Shown: positions 18,097 to 27,594, counted from the first letter of the stretch. The stretch is DNA of 33,033 nucleotides from Aporhodopirellula sallentina SM41 (GCF_000346505.1 NZ_ANOH01000445.1:1-33033), one strand, 5' to 3'. Numbers and translations are program-made. The notes: a model not told the origin generated them from the sequence alone.

Positions 18097-20292
18097 TTGA
18101 GTTTGATCGGCGCGACCGGCGTCGGTGTGGGCGCGATCGTGGGTGGAGGCATATTGGCGTTGGCCGGTGTGGCGTTCGCAACGACCGGTCCGGGGGCGAT
18201 CCTGGCGTTTGCACTCAACGGTGTGATCGCGATGTTGACGGCGTTGAGTTTCGCCGAGATGTCATCGAAGTTTCCCGAGTCGGGCGGCACCTATTTATTC
18301 TCTCGGAAGGTGCTGTCGGTTGAGTCCGCGTTCACGGTGGGTTGGGTCGTCTGGTTCGCCTCGATCGTCGCCGCGGTTCTGTATGCGATCGGCTTTGGCA
18401 GTTTTGCCGGACTGTTGATGCGCGAGTTGTACGCGTTGGATGGTTCGGTGCCCGCGTGGCTCGACGATCCCCGACTGACGCCGGCGATCGCATTGTCCAC
18501 AACCGTTTTGCTAGCCTCGGTCATGATGATGCGAAGCGGTGGTGGCGGCCCTTGGGTGAACATTGCCAAGGTGGTTGTTTTCACGGTGTTGGTGTTTGGC
18601 GGGTTTTGGGCTCTGGCGGGGCAAACGGTTGCCGACACCACACGCGCGATGACTCCGTTTCTGATTTCGGGAACCGGCGGATTGGTTCAAGCGATGGGAT
18701 ACAGTTTCATCGCTCTGCAGGGATTCGATCTGATTGCGGCGGTGGGTGGCGAAGTGCGAGAGCCCGCCCGTAATATTCCCCGCGCGATGATCCTGTCTTT
18801 GGTGATCGCGCTTTCGATCTATCTGCCATTGTTGTTTGTATTGGTTGTCGTCGGGACCGACGGGACGAAGACGATCACTGAACTGGCCGCCGAGGATCCG
18901 GAAACCGTCGTGGCGGTAGCGGCGAAAGAGTTCCTAGGAGTTGCGGGATATTGGCTGGTAATCGTTGCCGCGGTACTGTCGATGTTCACGGCCCTGCAAG
19001 CGAATCTGTTTGCGGCCTCGCGAATCGCATTGGCAATGTCACGCGATCATACTTTGCCCGCGTGGATCTCTCACACGAGCAAACGTTTGCGAACACCGTA
19101 CGTGGCCGTGTTCGTGACGATGTTGTTGATCTGCGTTCTGATCATTGCTTTGCCGGATGTCGCTGCCGCGGGTGCTGCGTCGAGTTTGATTTTTCTCGTG
19201 ACGTTTGCGATCGCACATGCTCTCGCGATCTTGGTACGTCGTCGGAGTAGGAATTCACCGCCTCCGTTTCGAACGCCCTTCTATCCGTTCGTTCCGGTCG
19301 TCGGCGGGATGGCATGTGTGGGTCTGGCGATCTTTCAAGGTGTCGCGGTGCCTGCTGCCGGTTCGATCGCGGTCGGTTGGCTGAGTATCGGTGGGGTCTT
19401 GTTCCTGACCCTTTTCGCGAGGCGTGCTCGCCTGACCGATGTTTCCAATCTCGCTTCCAACCCCGAGTTGGCTCGATTGCGAGGAAACACGCCGCTTGTT
19501 TTGGTTCCGATCGCGAACCCGAACAACGCGGTGGCGATGTTGGAACTCGCCGATACTTTGGTTCCCTGGTACGTCGGTCGAGTTTTGGTGCAGACGGTCG
19601 TGGTCTCGCCGGTCGACTGGGATCCGGTCGCTCAACCGGCTCCGCTGAATCGTTTGACCCATGTGCAGACTCGCGTGCTGCAGGCGGCGGTGAGGTTAGG
19701 AGTTCATTGCGAAACGCTGACGACGGTTTCTTCGAAGCCCCTCGAGGAGATCGCACGCGTGGCAAAAATGCACCGCTGTGAATCGGTGCTGTTGGGCCTC
19801 AGCGAGATTACCGAAAACAGTACCGACTCCCCTCTCGAACGACTCCTTGGTGAGTTGTCGACGGACGTGGTGGTGTTGCGTGCTCCGCCTGATTGGGAAT
19901 TGTCTCAGGCTGAACGAATCCTCGTTCCGGTAGGGGGACGTGGTGGGCATGACTACCTTTTGACTCGTTTGCTCAGTAGTCTTTCGCGGCACCAAAAACG
20001 CCAGGTTAAATTCCTTCGAGTGGTGCCGACGAGTATGTTGCCGATGGATCGTCGACGGGTTGCCAAAGAACTCAAACGAACTGCGGAGGAAAACTCAGGC
20101 AGCGATTGTGAACAGGAGGTCGTGACGAGCAACGACGTTCTCGGCACCATCACCAACCAAGCGGGCGAAAAAGGGCTGATCGTTCTCGGCGTGCAACGCC
20201 TCGGTCCGAGACAAAAGCTCTTTGGTGACTTTACACGAAAGATAGCCCTCGAGTCCGATTCGCCGATCATCATCATCAGCCGTCGCGGGTAA
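18097..20292 (+). CDS. APC-family amino acid permease fused to two universal-stress domains
   Basis: The first 440 or so residues form a 12-helix APC transporter (LIGATGVGVGAIVGGGILALAG, then FAEMSSKFPESGGTY and GYSFIALQGFDLIAAVGGE). The cytoplasmic C-terminus carries two UspA-like domains, from about residue 464 (NTPLVLVPIANPNN) and about 605 (AERILVPVGGRGG, ending SPIIIISRRG). Such fusions exist in bacteria and may let nucleotide or stress signals control transport. The start is odd: the only standard codon is TTG at 18097, yet the frame is open upstream (reading QQTERSLSL), where homologues usually begin. An ATA at 18052, overlapping the trhO TAG, is a possible noncanonical start. Substrate is unknown, probably an amino acid. 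Confidence 0.9.
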   Translation: MSLIGATGVGVGAIVGGGILALAGVAFATTGPGAILAFALNGVIAMLTALSFAEMSSKFPESGGTYLFSRKVLSVESAFTVGWVVWFASIVAAVLYAIGFGSFAGLLMRELYALDGSVPAWLDDPRLTPAIALSTTVLLASVMMMRSGGGGPWVNIAKVVVFTVLVFGGFWALAGQTVADTTRAMTPFLISGTGGLVQAMGYSFIALQGFDLIAAVGGEVREPARNIPRAMILSLVIALSIYLPLLFVLVVVGTDGTKTITELAAEDPETVVAVAAKEFLGVAGYWLVIVAAVLSMFTALQANLFAASRIALAMSRDHTLPAWISHTSKRLRTPYVAVFVTMLLICVLIIALPDVAAAGAASSLIFLVTFAIAHALAILVRRRSRNSPPPFRTPFYPFVPVVGGMACVGLAIFQGVAVPAAGSIAVGWLSIGGVLFLTLFARRARLTDVSNLASNPELARLRGNTPLVLVPIANPNNAVAMLELADTLVPWYVGRVLVQTVVVSPVDWDPVAQPAPLNRLTHVQTRVLQAAVRLGVHCETLTTVSSKPLEEIARVAKMHRCESVLLGLSEITENSTDSPLERLLGELSTDVVVLRAPPDWELSQAERILVPVGGRGGHDYLLTRLLSSLSRHQKRQVKFLRVVPTSMLPMDRRRVAKELKRTAEENSGSDCEQEVVTSNDVLGTITNQAGEKGLIVLGVQRLGPRQKLFGDFTRKIALESDSPIIIISRRG

Positions 20293-20322
20293 ATTGCCCC
20301 CGATGCCCCGATGCTGCGGTGA

Positions 20323-20925
20323 CTAGCCCGCCGATTGCCACTCGCGGATCGCGTCAATCGGATACGTCAACATGATAATGTTGATGAGCAGACTGTCTCG
20401 GATCCAGAGCAAGCTGATGATTTCGAGTGCGACGAGGACTCCAACGCACGCTCGCCAATCGATCCGGCGTGCCAACCAGATGCCGGCGAGGCACATCAGA
20501 TAGTCCGAGGTCGAGTTGGCGATGCTGTCCCCGAAATAGTCGAGCGATACTGTGGCCTCGCGGTAACGCTGGATCACCATCGGGGTGTTTTCGAGGATCT
20601 CCCATCCGACTTCGATCACGGCGATCGCCATGATTTTCGAGTACGCGGAGACTCGAGCGGGCAAGATTAGGCTGAGCAGCAACCACAGCCCCAGCCCATG
20701 TTCAAAGTGTGAAAGCGCGTACGGGTCGAACAGGTGTTGCGAGTTGTGGCTTGACATCACGTCGAATGACCACGGCAACCAATCGCCTTTTTCACACCAC
20801 CAAACTCGCCCCATCGACCAAAGCGTCACCCACATCAACGCCGCCAGGGCAAACAGCGAGTAGGCGAGTTTGCGTGGTGCTGGTGTTTCGATCGCGGGTT
20901 CGGAGAGGTTAGTTTCATTCGACAT
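20323..20925 (-). CDS. DUF2585 (UPF0314) family membrane protein
   Basis: A 200-residue integral membrane protein with about five hydrophobic segments. The family pattern is visible: WWCEKGDWLPWSFDVMSSH, then NSQHLFDPYALSHFEHG, and later EVGWEILENTPMVIQRYRE and GDSIANSTSDYLMC. These conserved His, Asp and Glu residues suggest a polar or metal site in the membrane, but no function is established as far as I know. It is convergent with the APC permease (30 bp between stops) and diverges from the SHD1 gene. Confidence 0.8.
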   Translation of the reverse strand: MSNETNLSEPAIETPAPRKLAYSLFALAALMWVTLWSMGRVWWCEKGDWLPWSFDVMSSHNSQHLFDPYALSHFEHGLGLWLLLSLILPARVSAYSKIMAIAVIEVGWEILENTPMVIQRYREATVSLDYFGDSIANSTSDYLMCLAGIWLARRIDWRACVGVLVALEIISLLWIRDSLLINIIMLTYPIDAIREWQSAG

Positions 20926-21060
20926 GTCATCGTTATCGCGGGCGACCTCGGATCCCGCAAGTCACACGTATTTTTAAATCTTGCCTGGGGTGATCGGTTA
21001 CGATGATGCGTGCGTTTTCATTCATCCCCACCGCTCCTTTGGCACAGGAATTAGAACCCG

Positions 21061-23379
21061 ATGCTCACCGTTCGCCGAATTGCCGCTTTTTTGTTCGTTG
21101 GTGTTTGTTTTCTTTCGATCCCAACTGCGCGAGCAGAAGACCTGATTGACGCCCATGACGGGATGGTGCGATACAAATTGTCGAACATGCGTGTGACCAA
21201 AGGGATTACGGGCGATGAGATCGCGTTTGACTATCGTCGCACCCGTGAAGGAACCGGTCACGCACGAATTGCCGCACGGACCGACCACGGCGAGTCTCGT
21301 ATTTTAGGGATGCCGATCTCGATCGAAGCGACCGGCACGATTCGGTTGAGAGACATGTTTGCGAGGTCCCGCCGGATTCTCAATCATGGCAATGATGACT
21401 TCGGCATTGAGTTTTACTTTGTTGTCGACGTGTCGCCGGAGTTCGGGCCCGGAGGACGGTTTCTCGTGTCGAATTCTGTCGTGCACGGAAAGATGAACAC
21501 CAAGGTTCAATCGCGTCCGCCGAATGATGCGGAACTCGAGGCGTTGGAAAAGCAACGCAAATCAAAGTTGCCCCCCGAGAACGTTCCGGCTGGGTATGTC
21601 CGCGGTACGAATGAGACACCGCTAGTGCCGGGAGCGCCGATCCTGTTCGGTTCGATCGGCGAATGGAAGCCTGCGATTGTGGTGGGAGCCGCTTCGTCTC
21701 AGTTCGCACGTGTGTTGCCGGAAGATTCGAAGGCGATCCGAACGGTCAAACGCAAAGACTGGATTGCCGTTTCCAATGAAACACTTCGCAAAATGGAATC
21801 CGACCCGTCGCAGTTTTCGATCGACATTCGCACGTTGCCCGACGGAAACGTTGTGCTCGATGATGATATGCGGACGCTCGATTTGGCAATGAGCCTGCTC
21901 AAGGGGACACCGCTGCTGCGAGAGAAACACGGCAAGTTGGAAGACGTCTATTTCATCAGTTCCGATAACGTGTCTGTCCGAGTGTTGGTCCGAAATGGAC
22001 AGAACCCGAAAGTGGAGTTTGTCCCCGTGAACAAACTCGCAATTCGGCAGCGGACGTTGGCGGATCAAGAGACCGAGACGGCGCGCGAAGCGTTTGCCGC
22101 GAACGTGTCGGACTACGAAAGCAAACTTCGTTCGAAAGGATCCGGTTCCGGAGGGATGTCTTCGGCGGGGGGGCTGTCTTCGTCAAGTACTTCGGCTACT
22201 AGTACGTCTGCCCCAACGCCACCAGTGGTTTCCAAGACTCCTGAGCCCAAACGTCAGTGGTCGGACAAAAGCGGTCGCTTTAAGATCGACGCCAAGTTGG
22301 TCAAGCAGGAGGGTGGGAAGGTTTTCTTGCTGCGTGACGACAGCCGCACGATTGAAGTGCCCGTTGCTAAGCTCAGCGACACCGACCAGGAGTATCTACG
22401 CGGCCTTGCTTCGGTCGATGACAGTCCGTTCAACAACGTCGTCGACTCGGCGATCGGTTCGGGTTCCTTGGATTATTCGAGATCGCTGCAACCGGTCACG
22501 ACGGTCGGTGATCTGCGTTGGGGGGCAAAGTCAGTTGCGATCTCGCCCGAGAACCGCTTTCTGTTGATCGGTCGCAAAGCCGCGTCGGCTTCCCTTTGCG
22601 ATCTCAAGACAGGAAAAATCTTGGTGGATTCGGGGCGGATGGATCACATGGGTGATATCGGCGTTTGCGGTTTCACGCCCGACGGACAACGGATGCTGCT
22701 GGGAGGCTACAAAGGATTGTTCGAAGTTTATCAATTGGGGGCCAATGGCAAACTCGAATTGGAGGGGCAGTATCCAATTCATGAGAAAGACATCACGAGT
22801 TTGGCCTTCTCTCGCGATGGCAGGTTTGTCTTGTCCGGAGACGCCGCCAAGGTGGCTCGCTACTGGAACGTTCAATCCGGAGAGATTGTCGCGACGATCG
22901 ACGGTTTTTCGGGCAAGGTGAAAGCGACGCGGATCAATCCAGCAGGTAACGAGTTGATGGCAACCGACGGAAAGACGTTGAAGTGGTTCTCGGTCGATCA
23001 GTCGTCTGTTACCTCTGAGCTCCAAGTCGGACGATCGCACGCGTCCGGTCAGGCGGCCAGTTTTTCACCGGACGGCGGATTGTTGGCAGTCGGCGACGGG
23101 TACAAGATCGACCTTTGGGATCTTCGGAAACGGCAACAACTTCCCACGCTCGAGGGTAACGAGATTAACTGGAGCATGACTTTTGCACCCGACAACCGGC
23201 ATCTTTTCAGTGGTGGAAACGGTGTCATTTACGTTTGGGATTGCGAACGTCAAATGAAGGTGCAGAAGAACACGGTCGGGAAAAGCTTCTATGTGCAGAC
23301 GCTCGCCGTTAGCCCCGATGGGAGCTACGTTACGTCGCCATCGGACCACAGCAGCGTCGTGGTCCTTGGTGCGGAATAG
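21061..23379 (+). CDS. Secreted SHD1-domain protein with C-terminal WD40-like propeller
   Basis: A 772-residue protein with a signal peptide (residues 1-25, ending TARAED). The N-terminal 350 residues hold two regions I do not recognise, including DSKAIRTVKRKDWIAVSNETL, which resembles a second small SHD1-like module. After a Ser/Thr-rich linker (about 360-390) comes an SHD1 domain at about 396-446 (RQWSDKSGRFKIDAKLV, then IEVPVAKLSDTDQEYL). From about 480 to the end are WD40-type blades (AFSRDGRFVLSGD, YWNVQSGEIVATIDG, SFSPDGGLLAVGDG, VYVWD-like ends). This architecture is typical of planctomycetes. It is probably an extracytoplasmic binding scaffold; partners are unknown. Confidence 0.85.
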   Translation: MLTVRRIAAFLFVGVCFLSIPTARAEDLIDAHDGMVRYKLSNMRVTKGITGDEIAFDYRRTREGTGHARIAARTDHGESRILGMPISIEATGTIRLRDMFARSRRILNHGNDDFGIEFYFVVDVSPEFGPGGRFLVSNSVVHGKMNTKVQSRPPNDAELEALEKQRKSKLPPENVPAGYVRGTNETPLVPGAPILFGSIGEWKPAIVVGAASSQFARVLPEDSKAIRTVKRKDWIAVSNETLRKMESDPSQFSIDIRTLPDGNVVLDDDMRTLDLAMSLLKGTPLLREKHGKLEDVYFISSDNVSVRVLVRNGQNPKVEFVPVNKLAIRQRTLADQETETAREAFAANVSDYESKLRSKGSGSGGMSSAGGLSSSSTSATSTSAPTPPVVSKTPEPKRQWSDKSGRFKIDAKLVKQEGGKVFLLRDDSRTIEVPVAKLSDTDQEYLRGLASVDDSPFNNVVDSAIGSGSLDYSRSLQPVTTVGDLRWGAKSVAISPENRFLLIGRKAASASLCDLKTGKILVDSGRMDHMGDIGVCGFTPDGQRMLLGGYKGLFEVYQLGANGKLELEGQYPIHEKDITSLAFSRDGRFVLSGDAAKVARYWNVQSGEIVATIDGFSGKVKATRINPAGNELMATDGKTLKWFSVDQSSVTSELQVGRSHASGQAASFSPDGGLLAVGDGYKIDLWDLRKRQQLPTLEGNEINWSMTFAPDNRHLFSGGNGVIYVWDCERQMKVQKNTVGKSFYVQTLAVSPDGSYVTSPSDHSSVVVLGAE

Positions 23380-23616
23380 GCATTCGCCGGCGACACCCCA
23401 CCACGTGCGGAGTTGTGGGAGGATCCAACGCGAACGACAAACACCCGTAGGCGATCGGTTTGCCGGTTGTCATATGCCGTTTGCGAGTGGCTCGAACGAG
23501 CGAATTGGCGGCAAATTTGGCGGCTCCCGTTTCGTTCTCGTTGGTTCCTACTAGAATTTGGGCGTCCTCTTTTCCTGCTCTGCAGGCTGGCTTCTCAAAT
23601 TCTCACGGAGACCTTT

Positions 23617-24573
23617 GTGGCTCACTTCGACGTTTTCAATGGCGATGCGGATGGAATCTGCGCCCTGCACCAATTGCGACTTGCCGACCCCAAAGAGAGC
23701 ACGTTGGTGACGGGGGTGAAGCGAGACATCAATCTGTTGAAACGCGTCCAGGTTCAAGCCGGAGATTCGGTGACCGTCCTCGATATTTCGTTGGACAAGA
23801 ACCGAGAAGAATTGCAACGAGTGTTGGCTGCCGATGTTCCGGTGACCTACTTCGACCACCATTTTGCCGGCGATATTCCCGAGTCGGAATTGTTGACCGT
23901 TCAAATCGACACCGCCGGTGATGTTTGCACGGGTTTGTTGGTCAATCGGTATCTCGAAGGTCAGTTTCTTCCTTGGGCGGTGACGGCGCTCTACGGGGAC
24001 AACCTACACGACGCGGCCAAATCGGCCGCGGAACCGTTGGGGCTAAGTGATTCGCAACTCGCGAAGCTCGAACGCCTCGGCACGTTGCTCAACTACAACG
24101 GTTATGGCAGCACGCTTGACGATCTGTACTTCGCCCCAGACGATCTGTACCGAAAGATTCAGCCGTACGCGGATCCGTTTGAATTCATCGCGACGGATAC
24201 TACTTTCGAGACGCTGCGAGACGGTTTTGAAAGTGACATGAAACGGGCGCAGTCGATCGACCCGCAGTTGGAGACCGCTTCCTGTGCGGCGTTCTTGTTT
24301 CCCAACGAGTCGTTTTCTCGGCGAGTCAGTGGTGTCTACAGCAATCAGTTGGCTCGCGACAATCCCGAGCGTGCTCATGCACTGCTCAGCGAACTGCCAT
24401 CAGGCGATTATCTCGTCAGTGTGCGGGCTCCGTTGGCGACGAAGACCGGCGCCGATGAATTGGTACGGCAGTTTCCCACCGGCGGAGGTCGCAAGGCAGC
24501 GGCGGGCATCAATCAATTGCCGGCCGACCAACTGCAGCGATTCCTCGAAACGATGCAGCAGCAGTTCGCGTGA
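23617..24573 (+). CDS. DHH-family phosphoesterase-like protein
   Basis: I chose GTG at 23617, giving 318 residues, because GGAG lies 6 bp upstream and homology-like sequence begins there (VAHFDVFNGDADGICALHQ). The longer frame from 23413 adds residues that look like translated intergenic DNA. The DHH domain shows NGDADG (8-13) and FDHH (79-82). The C-terminal glycine motif reads GGGRKAAAG (289-297), with Arg where NrnA and RecJ relatives have His. This could change substrate or reduce catalysis. It differs from the NrnA-like protein at 13773 and its substrate is unknown. It follows the SHD1 gene after 237 bp. Confidence 0.8.
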   Translation: MAHFDVFNGDADGICALHQLRLADPKESTLVTGVKRDINLLKRVQVQAGDSVTVLDISLDKNREELQRVLAADVPVTYFDHHFAGDIPESELLTVQIDTAGDVCTGLLVNRYLEGQFLPWAVTALYGDNLHDAAKSAAEPLGLSDSQLAKLERLGTLLNYNGYGSTLDDLYFAPDDLYRKIQPYADPFEFIATDTTFETLRDGFESDMKRAQSIDPQLETASCAAFLFPNESFSRRVSGVYSNQLARDNPERAHALLSELPSGDYLVSVRAPLATKTGADELVRQFPTGGGRKAAAGINQLPADQLQRFLETMQQQFA

Positions 24574-24765
24574 CGACCTTGTTCTGACGGGGCGTTGCTT
24601 TTAACGCGCATGCAGTAGCGAAGCGGAGAGACCTTCGTCCGGTCTGTTCGGTTTGTAACGATTGAAGAAGTGTTGACGCCCAAATCCCCTTGTAGACTGG
24701 TATTTGTGTCATTTGATGCGAATTTCGAGCGGTGTGTAGACATTGCGCCCCTACTTTTGCCGGAT

Positions 24766-24781
24766 GAGTTCGAGTGAACTC
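24766..24781. promoter_or_regulatory. Perfect small inverted repeat upstream of the RedB-like gene
   Basis: GAGTTC (24766-24771) and GAACTC (24776-24781) are perfect inverted copies separated by GAGT, 72 bp before the RedB-like start. It could be an operator for the signalling cluster, or chance. The rest of the 280-bp gap 24574-24853 shows only a weak AGACC/GGTCT hairpin and no clear promoter. Confidence 0.25.
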
Positions 24782-24853
24782 GTAAAACTGGCCGCCAAGG
24801 AATGGTGGTGGGGTAAATGATTGGGGCAGACGGATCTGAAGAAAGGGGCAAGC

Positions 24854-25543
24854 ATGATTTGTGAACAGGATCGCGTCGATCGGCCGCGCGAGCGCTGGTT
24901 GAGTTTTCGACGAACGCCGCTGGTATGCGGTGGCGCAGTTTTTCTTCTCGCAACCGTCTGGAGTTCGTTGGTCGCGGGAGGTATCGGTCTTCTATGGCGG
25001 TACGAACACACGCCGGGGCAGTTTGTCAGTGCACCGGAACACTGGCCATCGGAATCGCAACTTCCATTGGCTGTCGAATGCCCAACGCTTGTTTTTTTCG
25101 CGCATCCGAAATGTCCTTGCACCCGTGCCAGCATCGCTGAGCTGGAAAGACTCATGACCGCGTGTCAGGGCGAGGTTCAGGTTTATGCGGTCTTTATAAA
25201 GCCGACTGCTTGCTGCGGAGAGGATGGTTGGGAACGATCCGATCTATGGCAAAGTGCCGAACGCATGCCCGGTGTGATTGTGGTGTTGGATGAAGGAGGT
25301 ATGGAAGCCTCTTGCTTCCGAGCGACCACGTCCGGTCAGGTGGTGATGTATGACGCCGCCGGCGATTTGTGTTTCTCGGGAGGGATTACCTCTTCGCGTG
25401 GGCATCAAGGAGACAATGCGGGGCGTGCTGCGATCGTCAAACACATCAGGCACGGTGAGAGCGACGTGACGAACACGCCGGTCTACGGTTGCCACTTGCT
25501 GCATTCGACCAACGTGGAGGAAACCCAATGCTGTCAGCGATAA
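24854..25543 (+). CDS. RedB-like membrane-anchored thioredoxin-fold protein
   Basis: A 229-residue protein from the ATG at 24854, preceded by a good ribosome site (AGGGG); a TTG at 24821 is less likely. A basic N-terminus and a hydrophobic helix (about 22-48) should anchor it with the rest outside the cytoplasm. The thioredoxin-like part has [17 protein letters not shown] with a Cys-Pro-Cys at 87-89, then TACCGEDGW (118-126), and a conserved-looking stretch [19 protein letters not shown] (173-191) and TPVYGCHLL. These match the RedB-type family as I remember it. It has 14 cysteines, suggesting redox or metal chemistry. It overlaps the downstream kinase gene by 16 bp, so the two should be coupled. 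Confidence 0.75.
   Translation: MICEQDRVDRPRERWLSFRRTPLVCGGAVFLLATVWSSLVAGGIGLLWRYEHTPGQFVSAPEHWPSESQLPLAVECPTLVFFAHPKCPCTRASIAELERLMTACQGEVQVYAVFIKPTACCGEDGWERSDLWQSAERMPGVIVVLDEGGMEASCFRATTSGQVVMYDAAGDLCFSGGITSSRGHQGDNAGRAAIVKHIRHGESDVTNTPVYGCHLLHSTNVEETQCCQR
25516..25520 (+). promoter_or_regulatory. Strong ribosome binding site fixing the kinase start
   Basis: GGAGG lies 7 bp before the ATG at 25528, inside the 3' end of the RedB-like gene. It decides the kinase start against the in-frame TTG at 25489 and supports coupled translation. Confidence 0.85.
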
Positions 25544-27042
25544 ACGAAGTATCAGCGACGGAGGAATCCTCGCGGGCAACGGTTCTGCTCGAGAAACAAC
25601 AACTCGCAATCTACCGACGAACGGATCGCCTCTTTGCCATCTTGATGGCGGTGCAGTGGATCGCCGGTATTGCCGCATCGTTATGGATATCACCACGCAC
25701 GTGGTCCGGTTCGGAAAGTGAAACGCATCTTCACGTTTGGGCGGCGATTTTCCTGGGCGGGGCTATCGCCTCGTTGCCGATCGTATTGGTTTGGTGCTCT
25801 TCGGGGCGAACGCTGACGCGGCACGTTATCGCGGTCAGTCAAATGCTGATGGGGGCGCTCTTTATTCATCTCTCCGGCGGTCGGATCGAGGCACACTTTC
25901 ACCTGTTTGGTTCGTTGGCGTTTCTCGCCTGTTACCGTGATTGGAAGGTGCTGACTACCGCAACGATTGTCGCCGCGATGGACCATTGGGTGCGAGGATG
26001 GTTTTGGCCGGAGTCCGTGTATGGCGTGATTGGCGGTGCATCCTTCCGGTTTCTTGAACACGCGGGATGGATGCTGTTTGAGAACATTTTCTTGATCATT
26101 ACGATCCGGCAAAGTATCGATGACATGGCACTGAACGCACGCAACCAAGCGACGCTCGAGACGACGAACACACGCATCGAATTAGAGGTCCAGCGTCGTA
26201 CGCGCGAACTGCGAAACGCTTTGGCGGAGATCGAGCAAACCAGCAACCAGTTAGCTGACGCCAATAAAACGCTCGAAGAACAGAATCACGAACTCGATCA
26301 GTTCACCTACATCGCAAGTCATGATCTTCAGGAGCCGGTGCGAAAGCTGGTTTCCTTTAGCCGGTTGCTCGAGCAGGATATCGATTGTGAACTCAATGAG
26401 GACGCGCAGAGGGATCTCGAATTTATCGTTGATGCCGCGAATCGCATGCGCAACCTGGTTCAAGCGTTGTTAGAGCTCTCGCGAGTGGGACGTGCTGCGA
26501 TGAAGCATGATCCGGTGGATCTTGGCGAATGTGTTGATGATGCCATCAACGCGTTGCAGTTGGCCATCGAGGAATCGGACGCTGTTGTTTCGCGAGACGA
26601 TCTCCCGGTGGTCGTTGGCGACCGGGTGATGTTGACGCAGTTGTATCAAAATCTAATCAGCAACGCGTTGAAATTCGTCAAGGAGCAAACTCCTGTCGTG
26701 CACCTGACTTGTTACATGGGCGAAGGGCAGGTTTTGCTCGGTGTGCGAGATAACGGCATTGGTATGAAAAGCGAATATGCTGAGCGAATCTTCCAACCGT
26801 TCCAACGGTTGCATAACCGCGGCGAATACGAGGGCACCGGTATCGGATTGTCGATCTGCAAGAGAACCGTTCAACGTCATGGCGGAGAGATTTCGGTTGA
26901 GTCCGAATTGGGTAAGGGGACACACTTTTACTTCTCGCTGCCGCTCGCGTCACCACCAGTCAGCTCAACGTCCGGAGACAAACCCGTCGTGGTCGCACCG
27001 CTTGGGTTTGCGAACGATTTTTCGTCGGCCGTGCAGGTATAG
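25528..27042 (+). CDS. Membrane histidine kinase with multi-histidine sensor region
   Basis: A 504-residue sensor kinase. Residues about 35-195 form six hydrophobic segments with histidines at 114, 123, 125, 153 and 178 ([11 protein letters not shown] at 117-127, [32 protein letters not shown]). A coiled coil (about 200-258) leads to the H box [10 protein letters not shown], with phosphoacceptor H265. The ATPase domain has the N box ([10 protein letters not shown]), DNGIGM at 408-413 and GTGIGLS at 436-442. Its kinase core resembles phytochrome-type and similar kinases that pair with Rcp1-like regulators, which is what follows. It probably senses something through the membrane or with the RedB-like protein. 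Confidence 0.93.
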   Translation: MLSAINEVSATEESSRATVLLEKQQLAIYRRTDRLFAILMAVQWIAGIAASLWISPRTWSGSESETHLHVWAAIFLGGAIASLPIVLVWCSSGRTLTRHVIAVSQMLMGALFIHLSGGRIEAHFHLFGSLAFLACYRDWKVLTTATIVAAMDHWVRGWFWPESVYGVIGGASFRFLEHAGWMLFENIFLIITIRQSIDDMALNARNQATLETTNTRIELEVQRRTRELRNALAEIEQTSNQLADANKTLEEQNHELDQFTYIASHDLQEPVRKLVSFSRLLEQDIDCELNEDAQRDLEFIVDAANRMRNLVQALLELSRVGRAAMKHDPVDLGECVDDAINALQLAIEESDAVVSRDDLPVVVGDRVMLTQLYQNLISNALKFVKEQTPVVHLTCYMGEGQVLLGVRDNGIGMKSEYAERIFQPFQRLHNRGEYEGTGIGLSICKRTVQRHGGEISVESELGKGTHFYFSLPLASPPVSSTSGDKPVVVAPLGFANDFSSAVQV

Positions 27043-27084
27043 GGTGAGGCGAGATTGGCTAATCGATTGCTTTGGAAAACTACG

Positions 27085-27594
27085 ATGCAACAGTATCCAA
27101 CTTTGTTCAACAAGACCGTCACGATCCTGCTGGTCGATGATGACCCCGGCGATCAAGAGTTAACCCGACGAGCATTGCGGCATGAATCCCTCGATGTGGA
27201 TTTGCGGATTGTCGGTGACGGGGAGGAAGCGATGCGGTATCTGCGTCGTCGCGACGAGTATGTTGATCCGGAGTTGTCGCCGACACCGGACCTGATCCTG
27301 CTGGATCTAAACATGCCCAAGATGAACGGCCGAGAGGTTCTGCGCGAGTTGCAGAAGTGTGAACGGCTCGCTCGAATCCCCGTCGTCGTGTTGACAACCA
27401 GCCAGCAGGAAACGGATATCGTCCGGAGTTATGACCTTGGATGCAATTCGTACATTCAAAAACCGGTCGACATGGAGCAGTTTATTGATTCGGTGCGGAG
27501 TCTCGGTGCCTATTGGTTTCGAGTCGTGTCGCTGCCACCGAGTCGTAGTGCAGAGCCATGTTCGGAAACTAGCGAGCCGGAGTTTCAGACATGA
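27085..27594 (+). CDS. Single-domain response regulator (Rcp1-like)
   Basis: A 169-residue receiver protein without an output domain. I chose the ATG at 27085; a TTG at 27055 is less likely. The receiver shows the acidic pocket ILLVDDDPGDQELTRRAL, phosphoacceptor D74 in LLDLNMPKMNG, the conserved Thr in VVLTTS, and K126 in IQKPVD. The segment RYLRRRDEYVDPELSPTPDL is typical of the subgroup that serves phytochrome-like kinases. It starts 42 bp after the kinase gene and ends in ATGA with the next gene. It may receive the phosphate from the kinase and act as a relay or sink. Confidence 0.93.
   Translation: MQQYPTLFNKTVTILLVDDDPGDQELTRRALRHESLDVDLRIVGDGEEAMRYLRRRDEYVDPELSPTPDLILLDLNMPKMNGREVLRELQKCERLARIPVVVLTTSQQETDIVRSYDLGCNSYIQKPVDMEQFIDSVRSLGAYWFRVVSLPPSRSAEPCSETSEPEFQT

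Noticed and set aside
23413-23616. Upstream ATG giving a longer DHH-family protein
   Set aside because: The added 68 residues are Arg/Trp-rich and unlike the family, and a good ribosome site precedes GTG 23617.
24671-24695. TTGACG followed by TAGACT or TGGTAT as a promoter for the RedB-like cluster
   Set aside because: Spacings are 14 and 19 bp, so neither pair is a convincing sigma-70 type promoter.
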